Assembly (NCBI RefSeq): GCF_014200675.1
Contig: NZ_JACHCI010000029.1
Location: 1 to 60,897, forward strand
Origin: Janthinobacterium saanense
GTDB taxonomy: Bacteria > Pseudomonadota > Gammaproteobacteria > Burkholderiales > Burkholderiaceae_D
Direction of reading: 5' to 3'
DNA length: 60,897 nt
A program made the translations under genes and the position numbers. A model generated the notes under the pieces. It saw only the letters and a program-made list of their open reading frames with translations. It did no database searches and had not been told where the DNA came from. This document shows, one piece after another, positions 36,281 to 46,071 of this stretch. Position 1 is the stretch's first letter; each line of letters opens with the position of its first letter.

Positions 36281-36324
36281 GGGACAGTCAGCTAAACGGA
36301 TGATTTCGTTTAGCTGACTGTCCC
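36281..36324. repeat. 18-bp perfect inverted repeat between accA and tilS
   Basis: GGGACAGTCAGCTAAACG (36281-36298) and its reverse complement (36307-36324) surround an 8-nt loop GATGATTT. It has no T-tract, so it looks more like a RAYT/REP-type element or a processing site than a terminator. Confidence 0.6.
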
Positions 36325-36357
36325 TGGTATTGTTTTAACCCAAGACCTTGAAAAGCC

Positions 36358-36402
36358 GGGGTCAGACCCTGAGGGTCTGACCCCAGACTCTGCCGTTGGG
36401 TT
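36358..36402 (-). repeat. Dispersed palindromic repeat, copy 3
   Basis: The palindrome 36358-36384 has arms GGGGTCAGACCC and GGGTCTGACCCC. The flank TGCCGTTGGGTT (36391-36402) is the exact complement of the flank of copy 2. Relative to copy 2 each arm has one changed base, and the changes compensate. Confidence 0.75.
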
Positions 36403-36410
36403 TAAATAAA

Positions 36411-37385
36411 TTACTCGCTCGGCGTAGTTTCCTTGAACTTGCCGTAGCTCAGCAACTTTTCATGGCGTGCTTGCAGCAGGTCCTTGGTTTTCATGCCCTG
36501 GAACTGGCGCAGGGTGTCGGCCAGTGCGCGTTTGAGCAAGGTCGCCATCTGTTTCGGATCGCGGTGGGCGCCGCCCAGCGGTTCATTGATGATCTTGTCG
36601 ATCAGGCCCATGGCTTTCAGGCGGTGCGCCGTCAGGCCCAGCGCTTCGGCCGCGTCGGCGGCGCGCTCGGCGCTCTTCCACAGGATAGAGGCGCAGCCTT
36701 CCGGCGAAATCACGGCATAGGTCGAATATTGCAGCATCAACACGGCGTCGCCCACAGCAATCGCCAGCGCGCCGCCGGAACCGCCTTCACCGATGATGGT
36801 GGCGATCAGCGGCACTTTCAGTTCCGCCATCACGTACAGATTGTGGCCGATCGCTTCCGACTGGCCGCGCTCTTCGGCATCGATGCCGGGGAAAGCGCCT
36901 GGCGTATCGACAAAGGTGAAAATCGGCAGGTTGAACTTTTCAGCCACTTTCATCAGGCGCATGGCCTTGCGGTAGCCTTCCGGTTTCGGCATGCCGAAAT
37001 TGCGCAGCGCGCGCTCTTTGGTGTCGCGGCCCTTTTGATGGCCGATCACCATGCAAGGCTGGCCGTTGAAGCGGGCCAGGCCGCCTACCACGGACAAATC
37101 GTCGGCGTAGCTGCGGTCGCCATGCAGTTCGTGGAAATCGGTAAAGATTTCATTCACGTAATCCATGGTGTAAGGGCGCTGTGGATGGCGCGCAATCTGC
37201 GCCACTTGCCAAGGGGTCAGCTTGGCATAAATATCTTTGGTCAGTTGCTGGCTCTTCTTGGCCAGGCGGTCGATCTCTTCCGAGATGTCGACGGCCGAAT
37301 CATCTTGCACGAAACGCAACTCTTCGATCTTGGAATCGAGTTCCGCGATCGGCTGTTCAAAATTGAGGAAAGTCGTTTTAGTCAT
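36411..37385 (-). CDS. accA: Acetyl-CoA carboxylase carboxyltransferase subunit alpha
   Basis: The 324-residue protein starts [20 protein letters not shown] and contains the crotonase-fold core with [17 protein letters not shown] and [28 protein letters not shown]. It transfers CO2 from biotin to acetyl-CoA with AccD. The start is set by GGAGG. Length matches the family. Confidence 0.96.
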   Translation of the reverse strand: MTKTTFLNFEQPIAELDSKIEELRFVQDDSAVDISEEIDRLAKKSQQLTKDIYAKLTPWQVAQIARHPQRPYTMDYVNEIFTDFHELHGDRSYADDLSVVGGLARFNGQPCMVIGHQKGRDTKERALRNFGMPKPEGYRKAMRLMKVAEKFNLPIFTFVDTPGAFPGIDAEERGQSEAIGHNLYVMAELKVPLIATIIGEGGSGGALAIAVGDAVLMLQYSTYAVISPEGCASILWKSAERAADAAEALGLTAHRLKAMGLIDKIINEPLGGAHRDPKQMATLLKRALADTLRQFQGMKTKDLLQARHEKLLSYGKFKETTPSE

Positions 37386-37438
37386 TGTACCTCCAGGTTT
37401 TACCGGCCACGGCGTCAGGGCGCGCGGCATATCTATGT

Positions 37439-38152
37439 TTATTTTACCGTACCGGCTGGTGCGCCGGGGGTTGCATCGGATGCGATGGTGGCCGCAGCAG
37501 GGTCCAGACTGCGCCACAAATACCATGTTGCCACGGTGCGCCACGGTTCCCAATTGGCGGAAACTTCACGCGCATCACTACGGGAAACGGGTTCGCCCGA
37601 AAAATAATTGACGCTGATGCCCTGGATCAAACCGGGATCATCGAGCGGCAATACATTCGGCCTTAACAAATTGAAAATCAAGAACATTTCCGCCGTCCAA
37701 CGACCAATGCCACGAATTTGCACCAGTTCGGCGATGACGGCTTCGTCATCCATCTGGTCCCATTGGCTGGCATGCACGCGCTTGGCCTTGAAATGGTCGG
37801 CCAGGTCGAGAATATATTCGGTCTTGCGTTTGGACAAGCCGCACGCCGCCAACTGCTCGGCGCCGGCCTTCAACACTTGCGTGGGCGTGCATTTCGGGCA
37901 CACCAGCAGCAGCTTTTTCCAGGCGGTATCGGCTGCCTTGGGCGTGATCTGCTGCCCCACCAGCGAACGGGCCAGGGTGGTAAACGGGTCGCTATGGCCG
38001 ACCAGATGCAGGTCGCCAAATTGCGGGATGAGCTTTTTCATGATGCGGTCGCGCTTCATCAGCTCGATCTTCGCCTCTTCCCAATAGGCCGGCACCTGTT
38101 TCACTGGCGCCTCCATAGGGGCTTCCCCGTTTTCCCTGGATGTAGGCATCAT
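37439..38152 (-). CDS. DNA-3-methyladenine glycosylase (AlkA-type HhH-GPD)
   Basis: The 237-residue protein has a helix-hairpin-helix [18 protein letters not shown] (about 145-162) and the GPD segment with catalytic Asp in VLPLDDPGL. It removes alkylated bases. The gene starts within the cysS stop (ATGATG overlap 38149-38152); an in-frame ATG at 38116 is possible. Confidence 0.9.
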   Translation of the reverse strand: MMPTSRENGEAPMEAPVKQVPAYWEEAKIELMKRDRIMKKLIPQFGDLHLVGHSDPFTTLARSLVGQQITPKAADTAWKKLLLVCPKCTPTQVLKAGAEQLAACGLSKRKTEYILDLADHFKAKRVHASQWDQMDDEAVIAELVQIRGIGRWTAEMFLIFNLLRPNVLPLDDPGLIQGISVNYFSGEPVSRSDAREVSANWEPWRTVATWYLWRSLDPAAATIASDATPGAPAGTVK

Positions 38153-39546
38153 GCGCGGCGCCAGTTGGTCGAGCCGTCAGGCTTGTCTTCCAGGATGATG
38201 CCCGCCGCCAGCAATTCGGCGCGGATCTTGTCGGACTGGGCAAAATCGCGCGCCTTCTTGGCGGCGCTGCGGGCAGCGATGGCAGCTTCGATGCCAGCGG
38301 CTTCATCCTGGGCGCCGGCGGCAGTGCCGACGGTTGCTTGCAGGAATTGCTGTGGCGTACGCTCCAGCAAGCCCAGCACGCCAGCCAGCCCCTTCAATTG
38401 ACGGGCCAGCGCGGGCGACTTGCTCTTGTTGACCTCGGTTGCCAGGTCGAACAGGGCGGCCACCGCCAGCGGCGTGTTGAAATCGTCATCCATGGCCTCG
38501 GCCACGCGCACGGCGTGGGCTTCGCTCCAGTCGATGCCGCCCTCTTCCACTACCACCTCGGCCAGCGCCGTGTACAAGCGCGTCAAGGACAGACGCGCAT
38601 CGTCCAGATGCACGTCCGAATAATTCAAGGGGCTGCGGTAGTGGGCGCGCAAGATGAAGAAGCGCACCACTTCGGCGTCATACTTTTGCAGCACTTCGCG
38701 GATGGTGAAGAAATTGCCGAGCGACTTGGACATTTTTTCATTGTCCAGGCGCACGAAGCCGTTATGTATCCAGTAATTGACGCTGGTGTGGCCAAACGCG
38801 CCTTCCGACTGGGCAATCTCGTTTTCATGGTGCGGGAACTGCAAGTCCGCGCCGCCGCCATGGATGTCGAACTGTTCGCCGAGCAAGGCGCAGGACATGG
38901 CCGAGCACTCGATATGCCAGCCCGGACGTCCCGAACCCCATTTGGAATCCCATTTGACTTCGGCCGGTTCCGATTCCTTCGACGATTTCCACAACACGAA
39001 ATCGAGCGGATCGCGCTTGCCCGTGTTCACGTCGACGCGCTCGCCGGCGCGCAGGTCGTCCAGCGACTTGCCCGACAGCTTGCCGTAGTTGGGGAAATTG
39101 CGCACGGCGTAATTGACGTCGCCGTCAGCCCCCTGATAGGCCAGGCCGTTCTGTTCCAGCTTTTCGATCAGGCTCAGCATTTGCGGCACGTAATCGGTGG
39201 CGCGCGGCGTATGGTCGGGCGTCAAAATGCCCAGGGCCGCCGTGTCTTCATCCATATAACGGGTAAAACGCGTGGTCAGCTGCGAGATCGTCTCGCCGTT
39301 TTCCACCGCGCGGCGGATGATCTTGTCATCGATGTCCGTAATGTTGCGCACATAGGTCACGTCCAGGCCGGACGCCTTGAGCCAGCGGTAGATCACATCG
39401 AAGGCCATCATCATGCGCGCGTGGCCGATATGGCAGTAATCGTAGATGGTCATGCCGCAGACGTACATGCGTACCTTGCCGGCTTCCATCGGGACGAATA
39501 CCTGCTTTTCGCGAGCCAGGGTGTTGTAAATCTTTAGATTGCTCAT
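38149..39546 (-). CDS. cysS: Cysteinyl-tRNA synthetase
   Basis: The 465-residue class I synthetase has HIGH (39-42, preceded by zinc Cys30), the [10 protein letters not shown] loop near 270 and the zinc site CAL...HHENE. It starts an operon-like run cysS - glycosylase - accA. Confidence 0.96.
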   Translation of the reverse strand: MSNLKIYNTLAREKQVFVPMEAGKVRMYVCGMTIYDYCHIGHARMMMAFDVIYRWLKASGLDVTYVRNITDIDDKIIRRAVENGETISQLTTRFTRYMDEDTAALGILTPDHTPRATDYVPQMLSLIEKLEQNGLAYQGADGDVNYAVRNFPNYGKLSGKSLDDLRAGERVDVNTGKRDPLDFVLWKSSKESEPAEVKWDSKWGSGRPGWHIECSAMSCALLGEQFDIHGGGADLQFPHHENEIAQSEGAFGHTSVNYWIHNGFVRLDNEKMSKSLGNFFTIREVLQKYDAEVVRFFILRAHYRSPLNYSDVHLDDARLSLTRLYTALAEVVVEEGGIDWSEAHAVRVAEAMDDDFNTPLAVAALFDLATEVNKSKSPALARQLKGLAGVLGLLERTPQQFLQATVGTAAGAQDEAAGIEAAIAARSAAKKARDFAQSDKIRAELLAAGIILEDKPDGSTNWRRA

Positions 39547-39593
39547 CGTACTTTACTGGTGAAGCGGTTGCCATCTGGGCAAAACGACAGAAA

Positions 39594-39619
39594 GGCGCGG
39601 ACACCAGCGGTGCCGCGCC
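39594..39619 (-). promoter_or_regulatory. Hairpin in the cysS 5' leader
   Basis: GGCGCGG pairs with CCGCGCC and inner CACC with GGTG around AGC, with one bulged base. It lies 48 nt upstream of the cysS start; on the minus strand a T-rich run (TTTCTG) follows. Just beyond it the sequence GTAGTTCAGTGG resembles a tRNA D-arm. Function is not known. Confidence 0.3.
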
Positions 39620-39808
39620 ACTGAACTACCGTGTGCGCCAAGAAGGGTCAACCAGCTATATTGTTGTTCTTGTTTGTTAGAATTGGGCCTTGTCGGTCAA
39701 GTATAACATTGATAAAAACCATACTGGCCCGATATGAATCAGGTTTTTACGAAGTTCAACCGATTTTTCACTTCTTTACAAGTAAAGCAAGTTTAGAGAA
39801 AAATAACG

Positions 39809-40450
39809 ATGAAGGATGCCACCATGCAGGAAACCCCATCCAAGCGCACGCCCTTTCTGGCGCGCTTTTTCACCTTGTTCGCCGGCCTGACCTTGGGCAG
39901 CGCGGTCATCGCAGCCACGCCGGCAGCACTCGATCCCACACCCCATGTGGCCCTGAAAACCAATCTGGGCGAGATCGTGCTGGAACTGGACCAGGAGAAA
40001 GCACCAAAGAGTGTGGCCAACTTCTTGCAGTATGTCAAAAGCGGCTACTACAAGGGCACCGTGTTTCACCGCGTCATTGATGGCTTCATGATACAGGGCG
40101 GCGGCTTCGACAAGAACATGAAACAGAAAGCCACCAAGGCGCCGATCAAGAATGAAGCGCAGAATGGCTTGCAAAACGTCACCTATAGCGTCGCCATGGC
40201 GCGCACCGGCGACCCGAATTCGGCCACCGCGCAATTTTTCATCAACGTGGGCAATAATACCGCCCTCGACTACCCGGGCCGCGATGGCTTCGGCTACGCC
40301 GTGTTCGGCAAAGTGGTCAGTGGCATGGACGTGGTCGACAAGATCAAGGCCGTGCCGGTGACCAACAAGGGACCGTTCGAGAACGTGCCCGTCACGCCCA
40401 TCGTGATCGAATCGGCGACTTTACTCAAAACAGCGCCCGCAAAACTGTAA
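39809..40450 (+). CDS. ppiA: Periplasmic peptidyl-prolyl isomerase (cyclophilin)
   Basis: The 213-residue protein has a signal region ([20 protein letters not shown], about 20-39) followed by a cyclophilin domain: [28 protein letters not shown] and [19 protein letters not shown]. Start uncertain between 39809 and the ATG six codons in. Confidence 0.92.
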   Translation: MKDATMQETPSKRTPFLARFFTLFAGLTLGSAVIAATPAALDPTPHVALKTNLGEIVLELDQEKAPKSVANFLQYVKSGYYKGTVFHRVIDGFMIQGGGFDKNMKQKATKAPIKNEAQNGLQNVTYSVAMARTGDPNSATAQFFINVGNNTALDYPGRDGFGYAVFGKVVSGMDVVDKIKAVPVTNKGPFENVPVTPIVIESATLLKTAPAKL

Positions 40451-40520
40451 AATAGCGTTTTTGCCGCCACGGCTAGCCGCAGGCGCAAATCATTTTTCAT
40501 CTAATTTATTAAGGATCATC

Positions 40521-41012
40521 ATGACCTCCGTCATCATCACCACCAATCTGGGCAAGATCACCGCTGAACTGGACGCTGAAAAAGCGCCGAAAACGGTTGC
40601 CAACTTCCTGGCCTACATGACTGCCGGCCACTACGACAACACGATTTTCCACCGCGTGATCGACGGCTTCATGATACAGGGTGGCGGTTTCGAGCCAGGC
40701 ATGAAACAAAAGCCAGCCGACACCACCGTGGAAAACGAAGCCAAGAACGGCCTGAAAAACGATCCGTACACGCTGGCCATGGCCCGTACTTCGGACCCGC
40801 ACTCGGCATCGGCCCAGTTCTTCATCAATATCAAGAACAACAGCTTCCTGGACTACCCAGGCCAGGACGGCTGGGGTTACGCCGTATTCGGTAAAGTTAC
40901 CGAAGGCAAAGAAGTCGTCGACGCCATCCGCGCCGTGAAAACCTCGCGCGCCGGCATGTTTGCCGATGTGCCAGTAGCAGACGTCATCATCGAGAAGGTA
41001 GAAGCCGCTTAA
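40521..41012 (+). CDS. ppiB: Cytosolic peptidyl-prolyl isomerase (cyclophilin)
   Basis: The 163-residue protein is a single cyclophilin domain without signal: [29 protein letters not shown] and [12 protein letters not shown]. The start follows AAGGAT. Tandem after the periplasmic paralogue. Confidence 0.95.
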   Translation: MTSVIITTNLGKITAELDAEKAPKTVANFLAYMTAGHYDNTIFHRVIDGFMIQGGGFEPGMKQKPADTTVENEAKNGLKNDPYTLAMARTSDPHSASAQFFINIKNNSFLDYPGQDGWGYAVFGKVTEGKEVVDAIRAVKTSRAGMFADVPVADVIIEKVEAA

Positions 41013-41093
41013 TTTCGGCTCTGGCATCATGAATCACAGGCATTGCAGCGTTTTCGCCTCTCCATGGACTTTACACTTAGGGAGCGTTGAACA

Positions 41094-41846
41094 ATGACAA
41101 TGCCTGCCGCACTCTTTATTTCCGACCTGCATCTGCAGAGCTCGCACCCGCGCACCAGTGCGGCCTTTCTTTCCTTCCTGGAACACCATGCGCAATATGC
41201 GCAAGCGCTGTATTTATTAGGCGACCTGTTCGAATACTGGGCGGGCGACGATGATCTGGAAGACCCGTTCAACGCACGCATGACAGCGGCCATCCGCGCC
41301 GTCAGCGATGCAGGCGTGCACGTGTACTGGATCGCCGGCAACCGCGATTTTCTGGTCGGCTCCGGTTTTGCCGCCGCCGCCGGCGCAACCTTGCTCAGCG
41401 AACCGCATGTGGCCACCATTGCCGGCCAGCGCGTCGTCTTGCTGCACGGCGACGCCGAATGCACGAACGACGTGCCATACATGGAGTTTCGCGCCATGGT
41501 GCGCCAGCCGGCCTGGCAAAAACAATTCCTGTCCATGCCATTGAGCCAGCGCAAGAGCATCATCGCTGGCCTGCGCAACCGCAGCCGCGAACACAATGGC
41601 GAAAAATCCTACGACATCATGGATGTCACGCCGGACGCCATCGCACAGGTATTCAGCGAGCAGGCCAGCACCGTGATGATCCACGGCCACACGCACCGCC
41701 CTGCCGTGCACACGGCTGGCGATACCTTGCGTTATGTCTTGCCGGACTGGGAATGCGATACCACCCCACAGCGCGGCGGCTGGATCGCCATCGATGGCCG
41801 CGGCAATATCACGCGCCATGAGCTCGACGGCAGCATCATTGAATAG
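41094..41846 (+). CDS. lpxH: UDP-2,3-diacylglucosamine diphosphatase
   Basis: The 250-residue metallophosphoesterase has SDLHLQ, LGDLFEYWAGDDD, GNRDFLVG and HGHTHRP, the LpxH metal-binding set. It makes lipid X in lipid A synthesis. Downstream of ppiB by 81 nt. Confidence 0.95.
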   Translation: MTMPAALFISDLHLQSSHPRTSAAFLSFLEHHAQYAQALYLLGDLFEYWAGDDDLEDPFNARMTAAIRAVSDAGVHVYWIAGNRDFLVGSGFAAAAGATLLSEPHVATIAGQRVVLLHGDAECTNDVPYMEFRAMVRQPAWQKQFLSMPLSQRKSIIAGLRNRSREHNGEKSYDIMDVTPDAIAQVFSEQASTVMIHGHTHRPAVHTAGDTLRYVLPDWECDTTPQRGGWIAIDGRGNITRHELDGSIIE

Positions 41847-41914
41847 GCCCAGGCCGACTCGGCCACGGGCAATCGTCCGATAACAAAGCATGCCCTTCTG
41901 CGCTGTAATGGCGC

Positions 41915-42637
41915 ATGCACACAGTCCACATCGGCACGGCCGGCTGGAGCATTTCCAGCGCCGCCGCCCACCACTTCCCCATTGAAGGCAGCCATCTGCA
42001 GCGCTATGGCCGCATATTGAACTGCGTGGAAATCAACTCCTCGTTTTATCGTTCGCACCAGCCCGCCACCTACGCGCGCTGGGCCGATAGCGTGCCCGAC
42101 ACCTTCCGTTTCAGCATCAAGCTGCCACGCCGCATCACGCACGAGTTGCGCCTGCGGGACTGCTGGCAAGAACTGGACCGGTTCATGGAAGAAGTGGGCC
42201 AACTGAAAGACAAGCTGGGCTGCCTGCTGGTGCAACTGCCGCCCAGCCTGCGTTTTGACGATGCTGCCGCTGCGCAATTTTTCCTGCAGCTGCGACTGCG
42301 CGCACCGTGCATGCTCGCTTGCGAGGCGCGTCACGCCAGCTGGTTTGATGAAGCAGCCACGACGCTGCTACAAAAGCACGCGATCACGCGGGTACGCGCC
42401 GATCCGCCCGCTGGCCAGCCGGGGCCGCATATACCAACTACGGATTTGGCCTATCTCCGCCTGCACGGCAGTCCGAAGATTTATTACTCGGATTACCCCG
42501 CTGCATTTCTCGATACCCTGGCCACCGAACTGCGCGAACACGCCACGCCAGGCAGCTGGTGCATCTTCGACAACACGGCAGCCGGCGCAGCGCTGTTCAA
42601 TACACTGGATCTCGTGGATAAAGTTGGTTTTCGTTAA
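41915..42637 (+). CDS. DUF72-family (YecE-like) protein
   Basis: The 240-residue TIM-barrel-type protein opens HIGTAGWSISSAAAHHFP and has EINSSFYRSHQPATYARWADSVPDTFRFSIKLPR, then CFDNTA-like end (CIFDNTAAGAALFN). DUF72 has no established activity. Confidence 0.9.
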   Translation: MHTVHIGTAGWSISSAAAHHFPIEGSHLQRYGRILNCVEINSSFYRSHQPATYARWADSVPDTFRFSIKLPRRITHELRLRDCWQELDRFMEEVGQLKDKLGCLLVQLPPSLRFDDAAAAQFFLQLRLRAPCMLACEARHASWFDEAATTLLQKHAITRVRADPPAGQPGPHIPTTDLAYLRLHGSPKIYYSDYPAAFLDTLATELREHATPGSWCIFDNTAAGAALFNTLDLVDKVGFR

Positions 42638-42700
42638 TTTGCGCTAGTATGTTAATTCGTACTGGAAATATTTAACAAAACCACATTAAAGACGCCATCC

Positions 42701-43231
42701 ATGAATACGCACGCTTTTTTTGGCATTACCCTGTTGGCAGCCCTGACCGGCTGCGCCACCACCAGCCTGCCGCCACTGGCCGTACCGGACGCGCTGCAAG
42801 CGCCCGCCGGACAAAAACTGGTGCTGGACGCCCGCGCCACCGGCGTGCAGATCTATGTCTGCAGCGCGGCCAAGGCCGATCCGGCGCACACCGAATGGGC
42901 TTTCAAGGCGCCCGAGGCAACGCTGTTCGATGCGGAGGGTAACAGTGTCGCCAAACATTACGCCGGTCCCAGCTGGGAAAGCCCGGACGGCAGCAAGGTA
43001 GTCGGCGCCGTCAAGGCCAAACTGGACGATCCTGCCGGCAAGGCAATTGCGCAACTGCTGCTGTCGGCCAAGTCGGTCAGCGGCACCGGCCTCTTCAGCC
43101 AAGTGACTTACATCCAGCGCCTGGCCACCGACGCCGGCAATGCACCCGCCGACGGCTGCACGGCAGTGGAACTGGGCAAGCAAGCGCGCGTGCCATACAC
43201 CGCGCGCTACCGCTTTTACGTCAGTGCTTAG
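42701..43231 (+). CDS. DUF3455 lipoprotein
   Basis: The 176-residue protein has a lipobox (ALTGC, Cys18) and a DUF3455-like body with GVQIYVCSA, WAFKAPEATLFD and GPSWESPDGSKVVG, then VTYIQRLATDAG. The function is unknown. Its last codons overlap the convergent NHL gene by 4 nt. Confidence 0.85.
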   Translation: MNTHAFFGITLLAALTGCATTSLPPLAVPDALQAPAGQKLVLDARATGVQIYVCSAAKADPAHTEWAFKAPEATLFDAEGNSVAKHYAGPSWESPDGSKVVGAVKAKLDDPAGKAIAQLLLSAKSVSGTGLFSQVTYIQRLATDAGNAPADGCTAVELGKQARVPYTARYRFYVSA

Positions 43232-45480
43232 GGCAACGGTGTCTGCATGACCGCCTGGGTCGTGAAGCCGTACAAAGTGCCATTACCGAAAGCAAGGATG
43301 CTGATGTCAGGATGACCCCATGCCAATGCCGGCGTCGAAATCACGCCAGCGGTATCGATCTTGCGGATCCAGCCCTGGCCGCTCAGGTACAGATTGTCGC
43401 CCGCATCGACGGCCAGGCTGGGGGCACCTGAAAACAGCAAGCCGCCCACGCCCGGTGCACCATCTCCGCCATTACCCTTGTTCAGGGTGCCGGCAAAAAT
43501 ATTGGCCTTGCCTGTGCGATCGGCCTTGAAGACGACTTGATGCTCAGCATCGTCAAAATACAGATTGCCCTTGCTGTCAAAAACCAGACTGGCAGGGTCG
43601 ATGTATTCCCAGCTGTAGTCAGTGCTCCCCAGAGAGCGCATCAAGGATTCAAATGAAACAAACGCCGAGAACGTACCGCCGGGAGGACGGCGGAAAATGC
43701 CGTCTTTACCCCAACCCAGCCAGGCCATATAGCCATCCTTGTCGATCGCCAGCCGATAATCCAGGGGCTTGAGGGTGCTAATGGGCAAAGCTTCCTGCGT
43801 ACTGACCTGGCCATCCTTGCTGATCTTGCGCAAGTTAAGCGCGCTGCCAGTGGCCGCTGCCTGGTCGGCAAAATACACGGCGCCATCCTGGTCGCAGGCG
43901 ATTGCTACAGGCCCGCGCATGGTCGCACTGGCGCGCGGTCCGTCATTGCTGCCAGCCTGGCCAGCAATGCCTGCGTAGACACTCAAAGTTCCGTCCGGCG
44001 TCACGCGGCGCAATACCTTGTTGCCCATATCCAGCAGATAGACGTTGCCAGCAGGATCGCTGCACATACCAGAACTGCGCACATATCCTACGCGGGCGGC
44101 CGCTCCGACGCCTTCGCTCACGCCCATATTGCCCGGCATGAAAGGCATGGCGGACAATACCTTTGCCGTGTCAAATCGATTCAGGCGGTGCTTGCCGAGA
44201 TCGTGGACTATCAGGCTGCCTGACGCTTCCAGCAACAAGGAATTGAGGGACGTCCAGTCGGCGGAAACGCCTGCCGCATCGGTCACCGTCCCGCCCACCA
44301 ACGTCGTTACGTCACCATCCGGCGTGACGCGGCGCAGAGAAGCTACGTCGGCCAGCAACAGATTGCCGTCACGGTCGGCCACCATGCCGCGGATGTTACG
44401 AAAGCCGGCGGCGCTCCCCTTGCCGTCCGCGCTCACAGGCTTGTTGCCGCCCGCAACCAAGATGGCCACGCCCTGTTGCCAGCGAAATACCCGGAAACCA
44501 GCGCCCTCGCTGAAATAGATCTTGCCGCTGGCATCAACCGCCAGTTGTGATGCTGAAACCCGGAACCCCTTGCCATCGACCAGCTTCTCGGAACTGACGA
44601 GTCCTGCTGGCGTCACCCTGCGTATGACCTGGTTAGCGGCATCAGCCAGCAAGATATCGCCATTGCCATCTACGGCCATGCCTGTGGTCCAGCCTAGTTG
44701 CGCCTGCTCCCCTTGTCCATCGGCACTCACGGCGGCTGGCGCCGAGCTTTCGCACGCGGCGCGGCGCTGCCCCGCCACCGTGCTGACGACGCCAGCTGGC
44801 GTAATCTTGCGCAACAGGGCATTACAATTATCAGCAACATACAGATTCGCCGCGCGGTCGATTCCCAGGATCGAAATTCCGCTGCGCATGTAAAAAGTGG
44901 CTGCGCCAGCCGCGCCATCGTCCGCTCCCGGCTTGCCCGAGATGCCCGCATACACACTCAAGGCACCGGCAGGCGTGACTTTATGGATCACTTGTCGCAC
45001 GGTATCGGCGATGTAATAGTTGCCGGCCGCATCTTGCACCATGCCGGAAACATTCTGGATTGTTTCCTGCACGCCAGCGAGCACCGTCGGCAGGCAGCGC
45101 ACGGCCAGCGCACTGACATCGGCATTGCCGACTATTGCCGCGCCATGCGCGATGCTGCAACCCAATCCTGCGGAGGTGCTCTCTATCTTGCCTTCATAGC
45201 TGGCGCCGGCCGCCAGCTTGCTGGCAAAGCTGAACGCGCCATTCGCCGTCACGGTCAGCTTGTCCGTGCCATTGGACAAGACCACCTGGGCACCGGACAC
45301 CAGTCCGTTGACCGTGCCGCCCACCAGATAACGGGGCGCTTCCGCGACAGGCGCAGGGCCAGCAGCACTGCCAGCTCCATTACCGGAACTGCCACCGCAG
45401 GCATTCAGCGCAGCAAGCACGGCGAGAGCACAGCCAGCGCGCAGGAATAACTGAAACTTATTTTCATGCATATCAGACAT
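43228..45480 (-). CDS. NHL-repeat beta-propeller lipoprotein
   Basis: About 750 residues. The N-terminus (after MSDMHENKF) has a lipobox NAC and a Gly-Ser linker; then come at least nine NHL-type repeats, e.g. GIDRAANLYVADNCNALLRKITPAGVVSTVAG and DPAGNVYLLDMGNKVLRRVTPDGTLSVYAG. These form a propeller exposed on the envelope. No catalytic residues are obvious. The start is chosen by the signal; ATGs at 45492 and 45471 are alternatives. Confidence 0.8.
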   Translation of the reverse strand: MSDMHENKFQLFLRAGCALAVLAALNACGGSSGNGAGSAAGPAPVAEAPRYLVGGTVNGLVSGAQVVLSNGTDKLTVTANGAFSFASKLAAGASYEGKIESTSAGLGCSIAHGAAIVGNADVSALAVRCLPTVLAGVQETIQNVSGMVQDAAGNYYIADTVRQVIHKVTPAGALSVYAGISGKPGADDGAAGAATFYMRSGISILGIDRAANLYVADNCNALLRKITPAGVVSTVAGQRRAACESSAPAAVSADGQGEQAQLGWTTGMAVDGNGDILLADAANQVIRRVTPAGLVSSEKLVDGKGFRVSASQLAVDASGKIYFSEGAGFRVFRWQQGVAILVAGGNKPVSADGKGSAAGFRNIRGMVADRDGNLLLADVASLRRVTPDGDVTTLVGGTVTDAAGVSADWTSLNSLLLEASGSLIVHDLGKHRLNRFDTAKVLSAMPFMPGNMGVSEGVGAAARVGYVRSSGMCSDPAGNVYLLDMGNKVLRRVTPDGTLSVYAGIAGQAGSNDGPRASATMRGPVAIACDQDGAVYFADQAAATGSALNLRKISKDGQVSTQEALPISTLKPLDYRLAIDKDGYMAWLGWGKDGIFRRPPGGTFSAFVSFESLMRSLGSTDYSWEYIDPASLVFDSKGNLYFDDAEHQVVFKADRTGKANIFAGTLNKGNGGDGAPGVGGLLFSGAPSLAVDAGDNLYLSGQGWIRKIDTAGVISTPALAWGHPDISILAFGNGTLYGFTTQAVMQTPLP

Positions 45481-45658
45481 TATTTCTTTCATCAATATTA
45501 GCAACAACAGCAGAAAAGTTATCAAGTATATTTTTAAAACGAACAATATTATAGTTGCCATGTGGATACAAAATCATCATTAAATTGACAATTTATTTTT
45601 TACTGTTATAGTTCACTACAACACCAACTCAATATCAACTCGACACCAAGGAGCCCCG

Positions 45659-45709
45659 ATGCCTGCACCGCACCATCCCGCCCTCCTCTTGCCGGAGCGC
45701 ATACCATGA
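45659..45709 (+). CDS. Leader ORF, 16 codons, coupled to the GntR gene
   Basis: ATG 45659 has AAGGAG (45648-45653) 5 nt upstream; the peptide reads MPAPHHPALLLPERIP, and its TGA (45707-45709) overlaps the GntR start in an ATGA. The GntR gene has its own weaker GGAG. Translational coupling is likely; a regulatory role is inferred. Confidence 0.4.
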   Translation: MPAPHHPALLLPERIP

Positions 45710-46071
45710 GCGCCGAATGGCATGACAACAGTCCGATCTACCGCCAGCTCAAGGCCAAGGTGGTCGGCATGATGCTCGATGGCGCGCTGCAGTCTGGCGA
45801 CGCGCTGCCGTCGGTGCGCCAGGTGGCCGCCGACTATCAATTGAATCCCATCACCGTCTCGCGCGCCTACCAGGAACTGGTGGACGAGGGGCTGGTGGAA
45901 AAACGCAGAGGACTCGGTATGTACGTCTTGGAAGGCGCCAGCGACAAATTGCTGGCCAGCGAACGCGCGCGCTTCATGCGCGAAGAATGGCCCGCCATGC
46001 TCGAGCGCATCACCCGCCTGGGACTGGACCTGGAGCAATTGCTGCAGGCCAGCAAGGGAGGCAAGGCATGA
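45706..46071 (+). CDS. GntR-family (YtrA subfamily) regulator
   Basis: The 121-residue protein has a winged helix (PIYRQLKAKVVGMMLDGALQSGDALPSVRQVAADYQLNPITVSRAYQELVDEGLVEKRRG) and a short C-terminal helical tail, typical of YtrA regulators of ABC operons. Its stop overlaps the ATPase ATG, so it autoregulates the operon by analogy. Confidence 0.9.
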   Translation: MSAEWHDNSPIYRQLKAKVVGMMLDGALQSGDALPSVRQVAADYQLNPITVSRAYQELVDEGLVEKRRGLGMYVLEGASDKLLASERARFMREEWPAMLERITRLGLDLEQLLQASKGGKA

